In this document: positions 32,661-41,835 of the stretch, one piece after another
How the letters are laid out: each line of letters starts with the position of its first letter
Position numbering within the stretch: position 1 is the stretch's first letter
Source of the DNA: Nocardioides sp. SR21
Lineage (GTDB): Bacteria; Actinomycetota; Actinomycetes; Propionibacteriales; Nocardioidaceae
Reading direction: 5' to 3'
Length of the DNA stretch: 64,000 nt
Assembly: GCF_022761125.1 (NCBI RefSeq)
Contig: NZ_JAKWJR010000004.1
Location: 186,001 to 250,000 of the forward strand
Translations under genes and position numbers: made by a program
Notes under the pieces: generated by a model
The model's database searches: none
The model's input: only the letters and a program-made list of their open reading frames with translations
Told to the model about the DNA's origin: nothing

Positions 32661-34152
32661 GCTGAACCTGGTCCTGCTCGTCGGAGCGGGGCTGCTGCTG
32701 GTCGCGGTCGCGGCCGTGCGGGTGTCGACGGGCGCGGGGCTGCCGAGCCTGCTGCTGTACCTCGCGATCGGGCTGGTCGTCGGCGAGGCCGGCCTCGGCA
32801 TCCAGTTCGAGGACGCCGAGCTCGCCCAGGTCCTGGGGGCCGTCGCGTTGGCGGTCATCCTCGCGGAGGGCGGCTTCACGACCGACTGGCGCACCGTCCG
32901 CCCCGTCGCGCCCCTGGCCGGCGTGCTCGCGACCGTCGGCGTCGGCATCTCGGTCGTGGTCACGAGCTCGCTGGTCTACCTCGTGCTCGACGTCGACGTG
33001 CGTACGGCGATCCTGCTCGGCGCGGTCGCGTCCTCGACCGACGCAGCGGCGGTGTTCGCCGTCCTGCGCCGGCTGCCGATCCGGGGACGGCTGCGCGCGA
33101 CCGTCGAGGCGGAGTCGGGGTTCAACGACCCTCCGGTCATCATCCTGGTGACCGTCGTCGCCTCCAGCGCGTGGACCGACGCCGACGGACTCGGCATCCT
33201 CGCCCGGATCGGCTACCAGCTGGTGCTCGGGGTCGCGGTCGGCTTCCTCGTGGCGCGGGCGGGCCGGTGGCTGCTCGTGCGCAGCGCGCTGCCGGCGTCC
33301 GGGCTGTATCCGGTCGCGACGCTCGCGATCGCCTTCCTCGCCTTCGCGGTGGCCGGCGTCGCCGGGGGCAGCGCGCTGATGGCGATCTACGTCGCCGGCC
33401 TGACCCTCGGGAACTCCCGCCTCCCGCACCGGGCCACGACCGCCGGCTTCGTCGAGGGCCTCGCGTGGCTGGCGCAGATCGGCCTGTTCGTGATGCTCGG
33501 CCTGCTGGTCAGCCCGAGCCGGCTGGCCGACGCGCTGCCGTACGCCCTCGTCGTCGGCGGCGCCCTGACCCTGGTCGCGAGGCCGCTCTCGGTGTTCGCC
33601 TGTGCGACGCCGTTCCGGGTGCCGTGGCGGGACCAGGTCTTCATCTCGTGGGCCGGGCTGCGGGGCGCCGTGCCCATCGTGCTCGCCACGATCCCGATGG
33701 CGGCCGGGCTGCCCGGAGCCGACCGGATCTTCGACGTGGTGTTCCTGCTCGTCGTCGTGTTCACCCTGCTCCAGGGCCCGACGCTGCCCTGGGTCGCGCG
33801 TCGGCTCGGAGCGGCCGAGGAGCACCGGCCCCGCGCGGTCGCGATCGAGTCGGCGCCGCTGGAGAGCCTCGACGCCGCGCTGCTGCAGTTCTCCGTCGGA
33901 CCCGAGTCCCGGCTGGCCGGCGTCGAGATCGCCGAACTCCGGCTGTCGCGGCGGTCGGCGATCTCGCTGGTGCTGCGCGACGGCGAGCTCTTCACGCCCG
34001 GCCCGGCGACCGTGCTGCGCGCCGGCGACCACGTCCTCGTCGCGGCCGCTCGTGCGGACCACGGCGCGGTGGAGCGCCGCCTCCAGGCGGTCAGCGAGTC
34101 CGGTCGCCTGGCCGGGTGGTACGGCCAGATCCGGAGCGGAGCCGCCACATGA
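32647..34152 (+). CDS. CPA-type K+(Na+)/H+ antiporter with C-terminal TrkA_C domain
   Basis: A 501-aa antiporter. About 12-13 membrane helices cover residues 8-395: GVGISVVVTSSLVYLVL, ASSTDAAAVFAVLRRLP with the acidic-site motif (TDxAA) of CPA1/NhaP-type transporters, and FVMLGLLVSPSRLADAL. The C-terminal ~100 residues form a cytoplasmic RCK-C/TrkA_C domain (LRLSRRSAISLVLRDGELFT and LRAGDHVLVAA) that binds a ligand to gate transport. Resembles NhaP2/KhtU-type K+/H+ antiporters. It overlaps both the SPFH-like gene and the SLC13-type permease. Confidence 0.85.
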   Translation: MDPTELNLVLLVGAGLLLVAVAAVRVSTGAGLPSLLLYLAIGLVVGEAGLGIQFEDAELAQVLGAVALAVILAEGGFTTDWRTVRPVAPLAGVLATVGVGISVVVTSSLVYLVLDVDVRTAILLGAVASSTDAAAVFAVLRRLPIRGRLRATVEAESGFNDPPVIILVTVVASSAWTDADGLGILARIGYQLVLGVAVGFLVARAGRWLLVRSALPASGLYPVATLAIAFLAFAVAGVAGGSALMAIYVAGLTLGNSRLPHRATTAGFVEGLAWLAQIGLFVMLGLLVSPSRLADALPYALVVGGALTLVARPLSVFACATPFRVPWRDQVFISWAGLRGAVPIVLATIPMAAGLPGADRIFDVVFLLVVVFTLLQGPTLPWVARRLGAAEEHRPRAVAIESAPLESLDAALLQFSVGPESRLAGVEIAELRLSRRSAISLVLRDGELFTPGPATVLRAGDHVLVAAARADHGAVERRLQAVSESGRLAGWYGQIRSGAAT

Positions 34153-35456
34153 TCCCCCTCAGCGACCACACGGTCCTGCTCGCCGCGATCGCGATCTTCG
34201 CGATCAGCTACGCGTTCATCGCCACCGAGAAGGTGCACCGGGTCGCGGCCGCACTCGGCGGCGTCGCCGCGATGACGGTGATCGGGCTGGTCGACGCGGA
34301 CAGCGCGTTCTTCGACAAGCACACCGGCGTCGACTGGAACGTCATCTTCCTGCTCTTCGGGATGATGGTGATCGTCGGGATCCTCAAGCACACGGGGCTG
34401 TTCGAGTTCCTGGCGCTCTGGGCCGCGAAGACCTCGCACGGCCGGCCGGCGCGACTGATGACGCTGCTGATCCTGATCACCGCCGGGCTGTCCCCGGTGC
34501 TCGACAACGTCACCACGGTGCTGCTCGTCGCCCCGGTCGCGCTCTCGGTGTGCGCGCGGCTCGGGCTCTCGCCGACGCCGTACCTGATCACGCTGGTGTT
34601 CGCGTCGAACATCGGCGGCACCGCCACGCTGATCGGCGACCCGCCCAACATCATCATCGCCAGCCGGGGCGGGCTGACGTTCAACGACTTCCTGATCCAC
34701 TCGCTGCCGATCTCGGTGGTGCTGATCGTCGGCCTGGTCTTCCTCGCGCGGTTCCTGTTCCGCCGCGACCTCGCGGTCGAGACCCTCAACGACGTGCACG
34801 ACATCCGCCCGGGCGACGCGATCACCGACGTGCGGCGGCTGGTCCGCTGCCTCGTGGTGCTCGCGGTCGTGATGGTCGCCTTCGGCCTGCACACCGTGCT
34901 GCACCTGGACCCGTCGATCGTGGCGATGCTCGGCGCCGGCGCGATGGTCGTGGTGGCCGGCGCGACGCCCGAGGAGTTCCTCGCCGAGATCGAGTGGACC
35001 ACGCTGGCGTTCTTCATGGCGCTGTTCGTGCTCGTCGGCGGACTGGTCGAGGTCGGGGTCATCGGCGACGTCGGCCGGTGGGCGGCCGACACGATGGGGG
35101 AGCACGAGCTGCTCGCCTCGACGGTGCTGCTCTTCGGCTCGGCGGTCGTCGGCGCGTTCGTCGACAACATCCCCTACACCGCCGCCACGGTTCCGATCGT
35201 GGACGACATGGTCGCCGCATCGCCCAACGACGGGTCGGGCAGCCCGCTGTGGTGGGCGTTCGTGCTCGGCGCCGACCTGGGTGGCAACACGACCGCGGTC
35301 GCGGCCGGGGCGAACGTCGTCGTGCTCGGGATCGCGGCCAAGGCGGGCTCGCCGATCAGCTTCTGGAAGTTCACCAGGTACGGCGTCGTCGTGACGTTCG
35401 CGTCGCTCGTCGTCGCCTGGTTCTACGTATGGCTCCGGTACTTCGTGCTCGCCTGA
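34149..35456 (+). CDS. SLC13/ArsB-NhaD-type anion or Na+ transporter
   Basis: A 435-aa permease with about 11 membrane helices. The core motifs are [60 protein letters not shown] (a classic ArsB/NhaD/CitMHS signature) and the second repeat [11 protein letters not shown] with [19 protein letters not shown]. The protein may transport arsenite, citrate or Na+; no arsenic genes are nearby. Starts with an ATGA overlap to the antiporter, so three transport-related genes form one operon divergent from the two-component system. Confidence 0.85.
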   Translation: MIPLSDHTVLLAAIAIFAISYAFIATEKVHRVAAALGGVAAMTVIGLVDADSAFFDKHTGVDWNVIFLLFGMMVIVGILKHTGLFEFLALWAAKTSHGRPARLMTLLILITAGLSPVLDNVTTVLLVAPVALSVCARLGLSPTPYLITLVFASNIGGTATLIGDPPNIIIASRGGLTFNDFLIHSLPISVVLIVGLVFLARFLFRRDLAVETLNDVHDIRPGDAITDVRRLVRCLVVLAVVMVAFGLHTVLHLDPSIVAMLGAGAMVVVAGATPEEFLAEIEWTTLAFFMALFVLVGGLVEVGVIGDVGRWAADTMGEHELLASTVLLFGSAVVGAFVDNIPYTAATVPIVDDMVAASPNDGSGSPLWWAFVLGADLGGNTTAVAAGANVVVLGIAAKAGSPISFWKFTRYGVVVTFASLVVAWFYVWLRYFVLA

Positions 35457-35518
35457 GGCCGCCGCTCTTGGCAACTCCTGCCGAAGAACCGCGCCTCCGT
35501 GGTCACTAGGTTCGTCGC

Positions 35519-36451
35519 ATGAGGGTCCTGCTCGCGCTCGGCGGCAACGCCATGACGAACGCCGGCCGGGCCCGCCCGGAGGACCAGATCGGCGCGGCCG
35601 AGGTCGCGATGGCCGCGGTCGCCTCGATGCTCGAGCAGGACGTCGACGTGGTGATCACCCACGGCAACGGCCCCCAGGTGGGCAACCTGCTGGTCAAGAA
35701 CGAGATCGCCGCCGCGATCGTCCCGCCGGTGCCGCTGGACTGGTGCGGCGCGCAGACGCAGGGGACCCTCGGGTTCGTGCTGATGGACGCGCTCGACGTC
35801 GAGCTCGCCCGGCGCGGCGTCGACCGGCGTACGGCGGCCGTGGTGACCCGCACCCGCGTCGACGCGGACGACAGCGGCTTCACGAAGCCGACCAAGCCCA
35901 TCGGGCGCTTCCTGCCCGCCGCCGAGGTCGAGGTCCTGCAGGAGCACGGCCAGGTCTGGGAGGACCGCGGGGAGAAGGGCTGGCGGCGCATGGTCGCCTC
36001 GCCCGAGCCGCTCGAGATCCTCGACGCGGCCGCGGTGCGCGCGCTGGTCGACGCGCGCTTCGTCGTGATCGCCAACGGCGGCGGCGGGATCCCCGTGGTC
36101 CGCGAGGCCGACGGCCGCCTGCGCGGCGTGGAGGCCGTGATCGACAAGGACCTCGGCGCGGCGCTCCTCGCGCGCACCGTCGACGCCGACGTGCTGGTGA
36201 TCGGCACCGACGTGCCCCACGCCGTGCTGCGCTACGGCACGCCGGAGGCGGAGTCGCTCGGCACCGTCACCGTCGGCCAGCTGCGGGCGTACGCCGCGGA
36301 GGGGCACTTCGCCTCCGGCTCGATGGGACCCAAGGTGGACGCCGCCTGCCGGTTCGTCGAGCAGGGCGGCACCCGGGCCGTCATCACCGACCTCGAGAAC
36401 CTGACCGCCGCCATCGCCGGAGACGCCGGCACCGTCGTCGTACCCAACTAG
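35519..36451 (+). CDS. arcC: Carbamate kinase
   Basis: A 310-aa carbamate kinase (ATP + carbamate to carbamoyl phosphate, or the reverse). Family motifs: [13 protein letters not shown] (residues 1-13), [13 protein letters not shown] (45-57), [23 protein letters not shown] with the NGGG nucleotide motif and [17 protein letters not shown] at the end. It lies 14 bp before the ring-opening amidohydrolase and not next to arcA/arcB, so it may conserve energy or dispose of carbamate from cyclic-imide degradation. arcA lies 9.1 kb upstream. Confidence 0.93.
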   Translation: MRVLLALGGNAMTNAGRARPEDQIGAAEVAMAAVASMLEQDVDVVITHGNGPQVGNLLVKNEIAAAIVPPVPLDWCGAQTQGTLGFVLMDALDVELARRGVDRRTAAVVTRTRVDADDSGFTKPTKPIGRFLPAAEVEVLQEHGQVWEDRGEKGWRRMVASPEPLEILDAAAVRALVDARFVVIANGGGGIPVVREADGRLRGVEAVIDKDLGAALLARTVDADVLVIGTDVPHAVLRYGTPEAESLGTVTVGQLRAYAAEGHFASGSMGPKVDAACRFVEQGGTRAVITDLENLTAAIAGDAGTVVVPN

Positions 36452-36465
36452 GGAGAAGGAACGTC

Positions 36466-37569
36466 ATGCCTGACGCCATCGAAGTACGCAAGGTCCCGAT
36501 CCACTCCGTCGCCGACGCCAGCGAGCTCGCCAAGCTCATCGACGACGGCGTGATGCAGGCCGACCGCGTCATCGCGATCATCGGCAAGACCGAGGGCAAC
36601 GGCGGCGTCAACGACTACACGCGGATCATCGCCGACCGGGCGTTCCGCGAGGTGCTGGTCGAGAAGGGCGCGGACGCCGACGCGGTGAAGCAGGTCCCGA
36701 TCGTCTGGTCCGGCGGCACCGACGGTGTCATCAGCCCGCACGCGACGATCTTCGCGACCATCCCGCCCGAGCACGTCGTCCCGTCCGAGGAGCCGCGGCT
36801 GACCGTCGGCTTCGCGATGAGCGAGGTGCTGCAGCCGGAGGACATCGGCCGCGTCGCGATGGTCGCGAAGGTCGCGGACGCGGTGAAGGTCGCCATGGAG
36901 CGTGCCGGCATCACCGACGTCGCCGACGTCCACTACGTGCAGACCAAGACCCCGCTGCTAACCGTGCACACGATCCGCGACGCCAAGTCGCGCGGCAAGA
37001 CCGTGTGGACCGAGCACACCCACGAGTCGATGGACCTCTCCAACGGGTGCACGGCGCTCGGCATCGCGGTCGCGCTCGGCGAGATCGAGATGCCGACCGA
37101 CGCGGACGTCATGCACAACCGCGACCTGTACTCCGCGGTCGCCTCCTGCTCGTCCGGTGTGGAGCTCGACCAGGCGCAGGTCGTCGTGGTCGGCAACGCC
37201 GCCGGTGTGGGCGGTCGCTACCGGATCGGCCACTCGGTCATGAACGACGCCCTCGACGCCGACGGCATCTGGGACGCGATCCGCTCCGCCGGGCTCGACC
37301 TGCCCGAGCGCCCGCACACCTCCGACCTCGACGGCCGGCTGGTCAACGTGTTCCTCAAGTGCGAGGTCTCGCAGGACGGCGTCGTCCGCGGCCGCCGCAA
37401 CGCGATGCTCGACGACTCCGACGTGCACTGGCACCGCCAGATCAAGTCGGCCGTCGGCGGCGTGACCGCCGCGGTCACCGGCGACCCGGCCGTCTTCGTC
37501 TCGGTCTCCGCCGCGCACCAGGGCCCCGACGGGGGCGGCCCGGTGGCCGCGATCGTCGACCTGGGCTGA
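36466..37569 (+). CDS. Ring-opening amidohydrolase (barbiturase/cyanuric acid amidohydrolase family)
   Basis: A 367-aa enzyme of the small AtzD/barbiturase family, with the internal threefold repeat. Each unit has a Lys-Ser pair: Lys41 with Ser82 ([15 protein letters not shown]), Lys161 with Ser229/230 ([16 protein letters not shown]), and Lys298 with Ser348 ([15 protein letters not shown]). The family opens six-membered cyclic imides: cyanuric acid to carboxybiuret, barbiturate to ureidomalonate. Specificity is set by a few residues that I cannot assign. Good Shine-Dalgarno GGGAGAAGGA precedes ATG 36466. Partner of carbamate kinase. Confidence 0.9.
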   Translation: MPDAIEVRKVPIHSVADASELAKLIDDGVMQADRVIAIIGKTEGNGGVNDYTRIIADRAFREVLVEKGADADAVKQVPIVWSGGTDGVISPHATIFATIPPEHVVPSEEPRLTVGFAMSEVLQPEDIGRVAMVAKVADAVKVAMERAGITDVADVHYVQTKTPLLTVHTIRDAKSRGKTVWTEHTHESMDLSNGCTALGIAVALGEIEMPTDADVMHNRDLYSAVASCSSGVELDQAQVVVVGNAAGVGGRYRIGHSVMNDALDADGIWDAIRSAGLDLPERPHTSDLDGRLVNVFLKCEVSQDGVVRGRRNAMLDDSDVHWHRQIKSAVGGVTAAVTGDPAVFVSVSAAHQGPDGGGPVAAIVDLG

Positions 37570-37575
37570 GACGTG

Positions 37576-37642
37576 GTGACGGTTTCACCGGTGCACCGGT
37601 GAAACCGTCACTTCTCGGGCGTTGCAACGCCTGAGAAGTGAC
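37576..37642. repeat. Two overlapping 36-bp palindromes
   Basis: 37576-37611 is a perfect 36-bp palindrome (GTGACGGTTTCACCGGTG and its reverse complement). 37607-37642 is a second 36-bp palindrome with one G-T mismatch (GTCACTTCTCGGGCGTTG and CAACGCCTGAGAAGTGAC). They share GTCAC. The CCTGAGAAGT end is repeated directly at 37650-37659. They lie 7 bp after the ring-opening amidohydrolase stop and may act as terminators, or be a REP-like element. Confidence 0.85.
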
Positions 37643-37682
37643 AGGAGAGCCTGAGAAGTCCCGCCATCAGGTGGACGGTGCG

Positions 37683-37717
37683 TGTCGTTAAGTCGAGTTA
37701 ATCAATATAGTTAAGTG
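37683..37717 (+). promoter_or_regulatory. AT-rich promoter, probably leaderless, of the ABC exporter operon
   Basis: A local AT-rich island. TATAGT at 37706-37711 is a good -10; the -35 region near 37683-37688 is weak. GTTAA occurs three times (GTTAAGT, GTTAAT, GTTAAGT), giving possible regulator sites. The GTG start at 37717 lies only 6 bp from the end of the -10, so the transcript would have little or no 5' leader. Confidence 0.5.
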
Positions 37718-39501
37718 TGGTTGATTCGGCTGAGCCCGACACCCGCCGCGGCTGGCACGTCCTGAGGGTCGCGGTCCGGCCGCACCGCCGGGTGGCGGCG
37801 GCGGGGATCCTGACCGGCCTGCTCTGGTCGGCGTCCAAGCTGGCCGTGCCCGCCCTGGTCGCGCGCACCATCGACCAGGGCGTGGTGCCGGGGGACCGGG
37901 ACGCGCTGTACGCCAACATCGCGCTGCTCGCGTGCGTCGGCCTGGCCGGCGCGCTGATCGCGGGACTGCGCCGGTGGTACGCCCAGCTGCTCGCCTACCT
38001 CGTCGAGCGCGACATCCGGCAGCGGCTGGTCGCCCACCTGTACCGGCTGCACCTCGGCTTCCACGACACGACGCCCACCGGGCTGCTGGTGTCGCGGACC
38101 GGCTCCGACCTGCTGCAGATCCAGCAGCCGTTCATCGGCATCCCGATGCTGCTCTCGAGCATCGTGATGCTGCTCGGCGCGATCGTGCTGCTGGCGCTGA
38201 TCAACGTGCCGCTCATGCTGGTCGCCCTGAGCCCGACGGCCCTGATCCTGGTGGTCGCGGTGCGCTTCACCCAGCGGCTCGGCCCGCGCTCCGAGGCACT
38301 CCAGCACCGCCTGGCCGACCTGTCCGGCGTCGTGCAGGAGTCGGTCACGGGGATGGGCGCGATCAAGGGCCTGGGGGCCGAGCAGCCGGAGCTGGCGCGA
38401 CTGCGCGGCCGCGCCGCCGGGGTGTACGACGCCGCGATCGGGCTGACCCGGATCCGGGCGACGTACCTCCCGCTCTTCGACTTCCTGCCCGCGCTCGGCC
38501 TGGTCGCGACCCTGTGGCTGGGCTCGGTGTTCGTCGAGCGCGGCACCCTGACGCTCGGCGAGCTGGTGCTGTTCAACGCCTACGTGCTGATGCTGGTCGG
38601 TCCGCTGCGCCTGGTCGGGATGACGCTCTCGCAGCTGCAGCGCGCGCTGGTCAGCGCCTCGCTGATCGGCGAGCTGCTCGAGGTTGAGCCCGAGATCGCG
38701 GACCCGCCGTCGCCGGTGCCGCTGCCGGACGAGGAGGGCGAGCTGCGGTTCGAGGGCGTGACGTTCGCGTACCCGGGCTCCGACGAGCCGGCCCTGCGCG
38801 ACCTCGACCTGACCGTCAGCGCCGGCGAGACCGTCGCGGTCGTCGGCGCGACCGGTTCGGGCAAGAGCACGCTGGTCTCGCTGGTGCCGCGGCTCACCGA
38901 CCCGTCGGCGGGGCGCGTGCTGATCGACGGCGTCGACGTGCGCGACGTGGCGCTCGACGACGTGCGCTCCGCGGTCGCCGTCGTCTTCGAGGACTCGCTG
39001 CTGTTCACCGGCACGATCGCCGACAACATCCGGTTCGGCGCGCCCGACGCCAGCGAGCACGAGGTGCGCGCAGCCGCGCGCGTCGCCGGCGCCCACGACT
39101 TCATCTCGCTGCTGGACGACGGTTACGACGCGCTCGTCGGTGAGCGCGGCTCCGGACTCTCCGGCGGCCAGCGCCAGCGGATCGCGATCGCCCGGGCGAT
39201 CCTCGCGCCGGCCCGGGTCCTGGTGCTGGACTCCGCGACCAGCGCGGTCGACGCGGTGAAGGAGGTCGAGATCCGCGACGCGATCGCCGAGGTCACGAAG
39301 GACCGTACGACGCTGCTGATCGCGCACCGCGCCGCGACGATCGAGCTCGCCGACCGCGTCGTGCTGCTGCACGAGGGGCGGCTGGTCGACCACGGCACGC
39401 ACGCCGAGCTGCTGTCCCGATCCGCGTTGTACCGCCGGGTCCTCGCCCGTGACGAGGCCGACAACCCCGAGACCGACACCGACGTCGAGCTGGTGAGCTG
39501 A
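37717..39501 (+). CDS. ABC exporter half-transporter 1 (degenerate Walker B)
   Basis: A 594-aa type IV ABC exporter half with an N-terminal six-helix membrane domain and a C-terminal ATPase. Walker A is GATGSGKST at 377-385, signature LSGGQRQR near 481, Walker B VLVLDSATS with Asp505 followed by Ser506 where the catalytic Glu is normally found, and H-loop IAHRAAT. The Glu-to-Ser change is typical of the degenerate site of heterodimeric exporters. It ends one base into the second half-transporter. Substrate unknown (drug or lipid exporters are the common types). Confidence 0.9.
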   Translation: MVDSAEPDTRRGWHVLRVAVRPHRRVAAAGILTGLLWSASKLAVPALVARTIDQGVVPGDRDALYANIALLACVGLAGALIAGLRRWYAQLLAYLVERDIRQRLVAHLYRLHLGFHDTTPTGLLVSRTGSDLLQIQQPFIGIPMLLSSIVMLLGAIVLLALINVPLMLVALSPTALILVVAVRFTQRLGPRSEALQHRLADLSGVVQESVTGMGAIKGLGAEQPELARLRGRAAGVYDAAIGLTRIRATYLPLFDFLPALGLVATLWLGSVFVERGTLTLGELVLFNAYVLMLVGPLRLVGMTLSQLQRALVSASLIGELLEVEPEIADPPSPVPLPDEEGELRFEGVTFAYPGSDEPALRDLDLTVSAGETVAVVGATGSGKSTLVSLVPRLTDPSAGRVLIDGVDVRDVALDDVRSAVAVVFEDSLLFTGTIADNIRFGAPDASEHEVRAAARVAGAHDFISLLDDGYDALVGERGSGLSGGQRQRIAIARAILAPARVLVLDSATSAVDAVKEVEIRDAIAEVTKDRTTLLIAHRAATIELADRVVLLHEGRLVDHGTHAELLSRSALYRRVLARDEADNPETDTDVELVS

Positions 39502-41222
39502 TGGCGCGTCGCATCTGGGCGCTGCTGCGCCCGTCGCGCGGCCGGCTCGTCGCGGTCGCGTTCCTGCTCGTGCTGACCACCGCGGCCACGCTCGCCGGGC
39601 CGTGGATCCTGCGCTACGCGATCGACCACGGCCTGACCGGCACGTCGCCGGACCTCGACGTGGTGACCCGCGCCAGCCTGCTGTTCCTCGGCATCGGGGT
39701 CACCGCGTTGGTGCTGGTCCGGGTCCAGACGCGGCTGGTCGCGCGGATCGGCGAGCGCTTCGTGCGCGACCTCCGCGAGAGCGTCTTCTCCCACATCCTC
39801 TCGATGCCGCCGCGGTTCTTCGAGCGCACCGCGGCCGGCCAGCTGGTCACCCGCATGACCTCCGACATCGACGCGCTGCAGCTGCTGGTCGAGATGGGCA
39901 TGGTCCAGCTGGTCCAGGCGCTGCTGACGCTGTTCCTCCTCGCCGTCGCGCTGACCGTCCTGTCCTGGAAGCTCACGCTCGCCTGCCTCCTGGTCGCACC
40001 GCTCGTCGCGATCGCGACCGTGTGGTTCCGCCGCAACTCCCAGCGCGCCTACCTCGGCCTGCGCGACCGCGTCTCCGAGACCGTCGAGACGCTGGTCGAG
40101 GGCGTCGGCGGCGTCCGCGAGATCCAGGCGACCGGCCAGCAGGACCGGATGCTCGCGGCGTTCTCGGAGCGCAACGACCGGCAGTACGACGCCAACGTGC
40201 GCTCGGTGTGGGTGCAGGCGCTCTACCTGCCGGTGATGGAGCTGCTGCCGATCGTGTCGAGCTGCATCGCGCTCGGCCTCGGCGGCTGGCTGGTGATCGA
40301 GGGCGAGATGACCGTCGGCACGCTGAGCGCGTTCCTGCTCTACCTCCAGCTGACGTTCGAGCCGATCCAGTCGCTGAGCTTCCTGTTCAACCAGGTGCAG
40401 TCCGCGGGCGCGGCGCTGCGCAAGATCTTCGGCCTGCTCGACACCCCGAGCGACCTGCCGAGCGGTACGGCGACGCTGCCCGCCGGTGGTGACGTCGAGC
40501 TGCGGGGCGTGTCCTTCCGGTACGACCGCGAGGCGCCGTACGTGCTCTCCGGCGTGGACCTCGTGATCCCGCGCGGGGAGCACCTCGCGCTGGTCGGCGC
40601 GACCGGTGCGGGGAAGTCGACGCTCGCCAAGCTGGTCGCGCGGTTCTACGACCCGGCCGCCGGCCGGATCCTGCTCGGCGGCACCGACCTGCGCGACGCC
40701 GACCTCGCCGGGCTGCGTCGCCGCATCGCGATGATCACCCAGGACGGCTACCTCTTCGACGGCAGCGTGCGCGACAACATCCGCGTGGCTCGCCCGGACG
40801 CCACCGATGCCGACGTGGAGGCCGCCGTCGCCCTGATCGGCGCGACCGAGGCGCTGACCCCGCTGCTGGACTCCCTCGCCGGCCAGGGCGGGAGCCAGCT
40901 CTCGGCCGGGCAGCGCCAGCTGGTCGCGCTGGCGCGGGCCGCGCTGCTCGAGGCCGAGGTGCTGATCCTCGACGAGGCGACCTCCGACCTCGACCCCGGC
41001 ACCGAGCTCGCGGTCACCACCGCGATGACCGAGGTGATGCGTGGCCGCACGGTGCTCGTGATCGCGCACCGGCTCTCGACGATCCTCGAGTCCGACCGGA
41101 TCGCGGTGGTCGCCGACGGCGGCATCGCCGAGCTCGGCACCCACGACGAGCTGGTCGCACGTGGTGGTCGGTACGCCGCGCTCTACGCCAGCTGGCCCGG
41201 CGGGGACGTCATACGAACGTGA
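39501..41222 (+). CDS. ABC exporter half-transporter 2 (canonical ATPase, variant signature)
   Basis: A 573-aa half-exporter that should pair with the preceding gene. The TM domain has SMPPRFFERTAAGQLVTRM (intracellular coupling helix) and the NBD has Walker A GATGAGKST, Walker B LILDEATS with intact Glu492, and a variant ABC signature LSAGQRQL at 467-474. So the heterodimer has one complete catalytic site (its own Walker B plus the partner signature LSGGQ) and one degenerate site. The 3' end overlaps the methyltransferase gene on the other strand by 14 bp. Confidence 0.9.
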   Translation: MARRIWALLRPSRGRLVAVAFLLVLTTAATLAGPWILRYAIDHGLTGTSPDLDVVTRASLLFLGIGVTALVLVRVQTRLVARIGERFVRDLRESVFSHILSMPPRFFERTAAGQLVTRMTSDIDALQLLVEMGMVQLVQALLTLFLLAVALTVLSWKLTLACLLVAPLVAIATVWFRRNSQRAYLGLRDRVSETVETLVEGVGGVREIQATGQQDRMLAAFSERNDRQYDANVRSVWVQALYLPVMELLPIVSSCIALGLGGWLVIEGEMTVGTLSAFLLYLQLTFEPIQSLSFLFNQVQSAGAALRKIFGLLDTPSDLPSGTATLPAGGDVELRGVSFRYDREAPYVLSGVDLVIPRGEHLALVGATGAGKSTLAKLVARFYDPAAGRILLGGTDLRDADLAGLRRRIAMITQDGYLFDGSVRDNIRVARPDATDADVEAAVALIGATEALTPLLDSLAGQGGSQLSAGQRQLVALARAALLEAEVLILDEATSDLDPGTELAVTTAMTEVMRGRTVLVIAHRLSTILESDRIAVVADGGIAELGTHDELVARGGRYAALYASWPGGDVIRT

Positions 41223-41835
41223 ACATCCGGCTCCCTGGCGCGGGCAGTCCGGGAGGGCCCGGCCACCGGTGCACGCCGACGCGGTAGCTCACGTCGTCGG
41301 GCCGCACGAACGCGACCTCCTCGAAACCCGCGTCCGCGAACAGGTCCCGGACCAGGTCGGCGGGGTCGCCGGCGTACCCCGTGGGGTCCTGCGGCACCCG
41401 GTTGCCGCGCGTCCAGATCACGTGACCGCCGTGCGTCAGCAGGGTCGGCAGGGTGGCGACAGTCCGGGCGATGTCGTCGTCGGTGATGTTGCCGAAGACC
41501 CCGCAGGCGAGGAACAGGTCGGCCGGGCAGGCGTCGGCGTACGACGCGGTCGTGCCGGCGTCGGCGGTGCGGACCTCGATCCCGGCGGGCGCGTTCGCGC
41601 GGGCGCGCCCGGCGAGCTCGGGGTCGATCTCGACCAGCACGCCCGACACGCGTGCGCCCTCGAGCACCGGCAGGGTGTCGCGGCCGTCACCGGCGCAGAT
41701 GCTGACCAGCCGGACCGGCCCGTCGGCCGCGGCGAGCAGCGAGCCGAGCTGGTGGCGCACTTCGGCGAGCCGACGCGACAGGCTCGAGCCCGGGTCGTCG
41801 TACGCGTCGTACCAGGTGTGCCAGTCGCGGCTCAC
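41209..41835 (-). CDS. Class I SAM-dependent methyltransferase-like protein
   Basis: A 208-aa Rossmann-fold methyltransferase. The start is GTG 41835, which overlaps the CoA-transferase stop by 4 bp and gives the N-terminus MSRDWHTWYDAYDDPGSSLS. Motif I is LVSICAGDGRDTLPVL, motif II LVEIDPELAGRA, and motif IV DLFLACGVFGNI. The acidic DGRD variant of the glycine motif is seen in small-molecule methyltransferases. The acceptor is unknown. Confidence 0.78.
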   Translation of the reverse strand: MSRDWHTWYDAYDDPGSSLSRRLAEVRHQLGSLLAAADGPVRLVSICAGDGRDTLPVLEGARVSGVLVEIDPELAGRARANAPAGIEVRTADAGTTASYADACPADLFLACGVFGNITDDDIARTVATLPTLLTHGGHVIWTRGNRVPQDPTGYAGDPADLVRDLFADAGFEEVAFVRPDDVSYRVGVHRWPGPPGLPAPGSRMFTFV

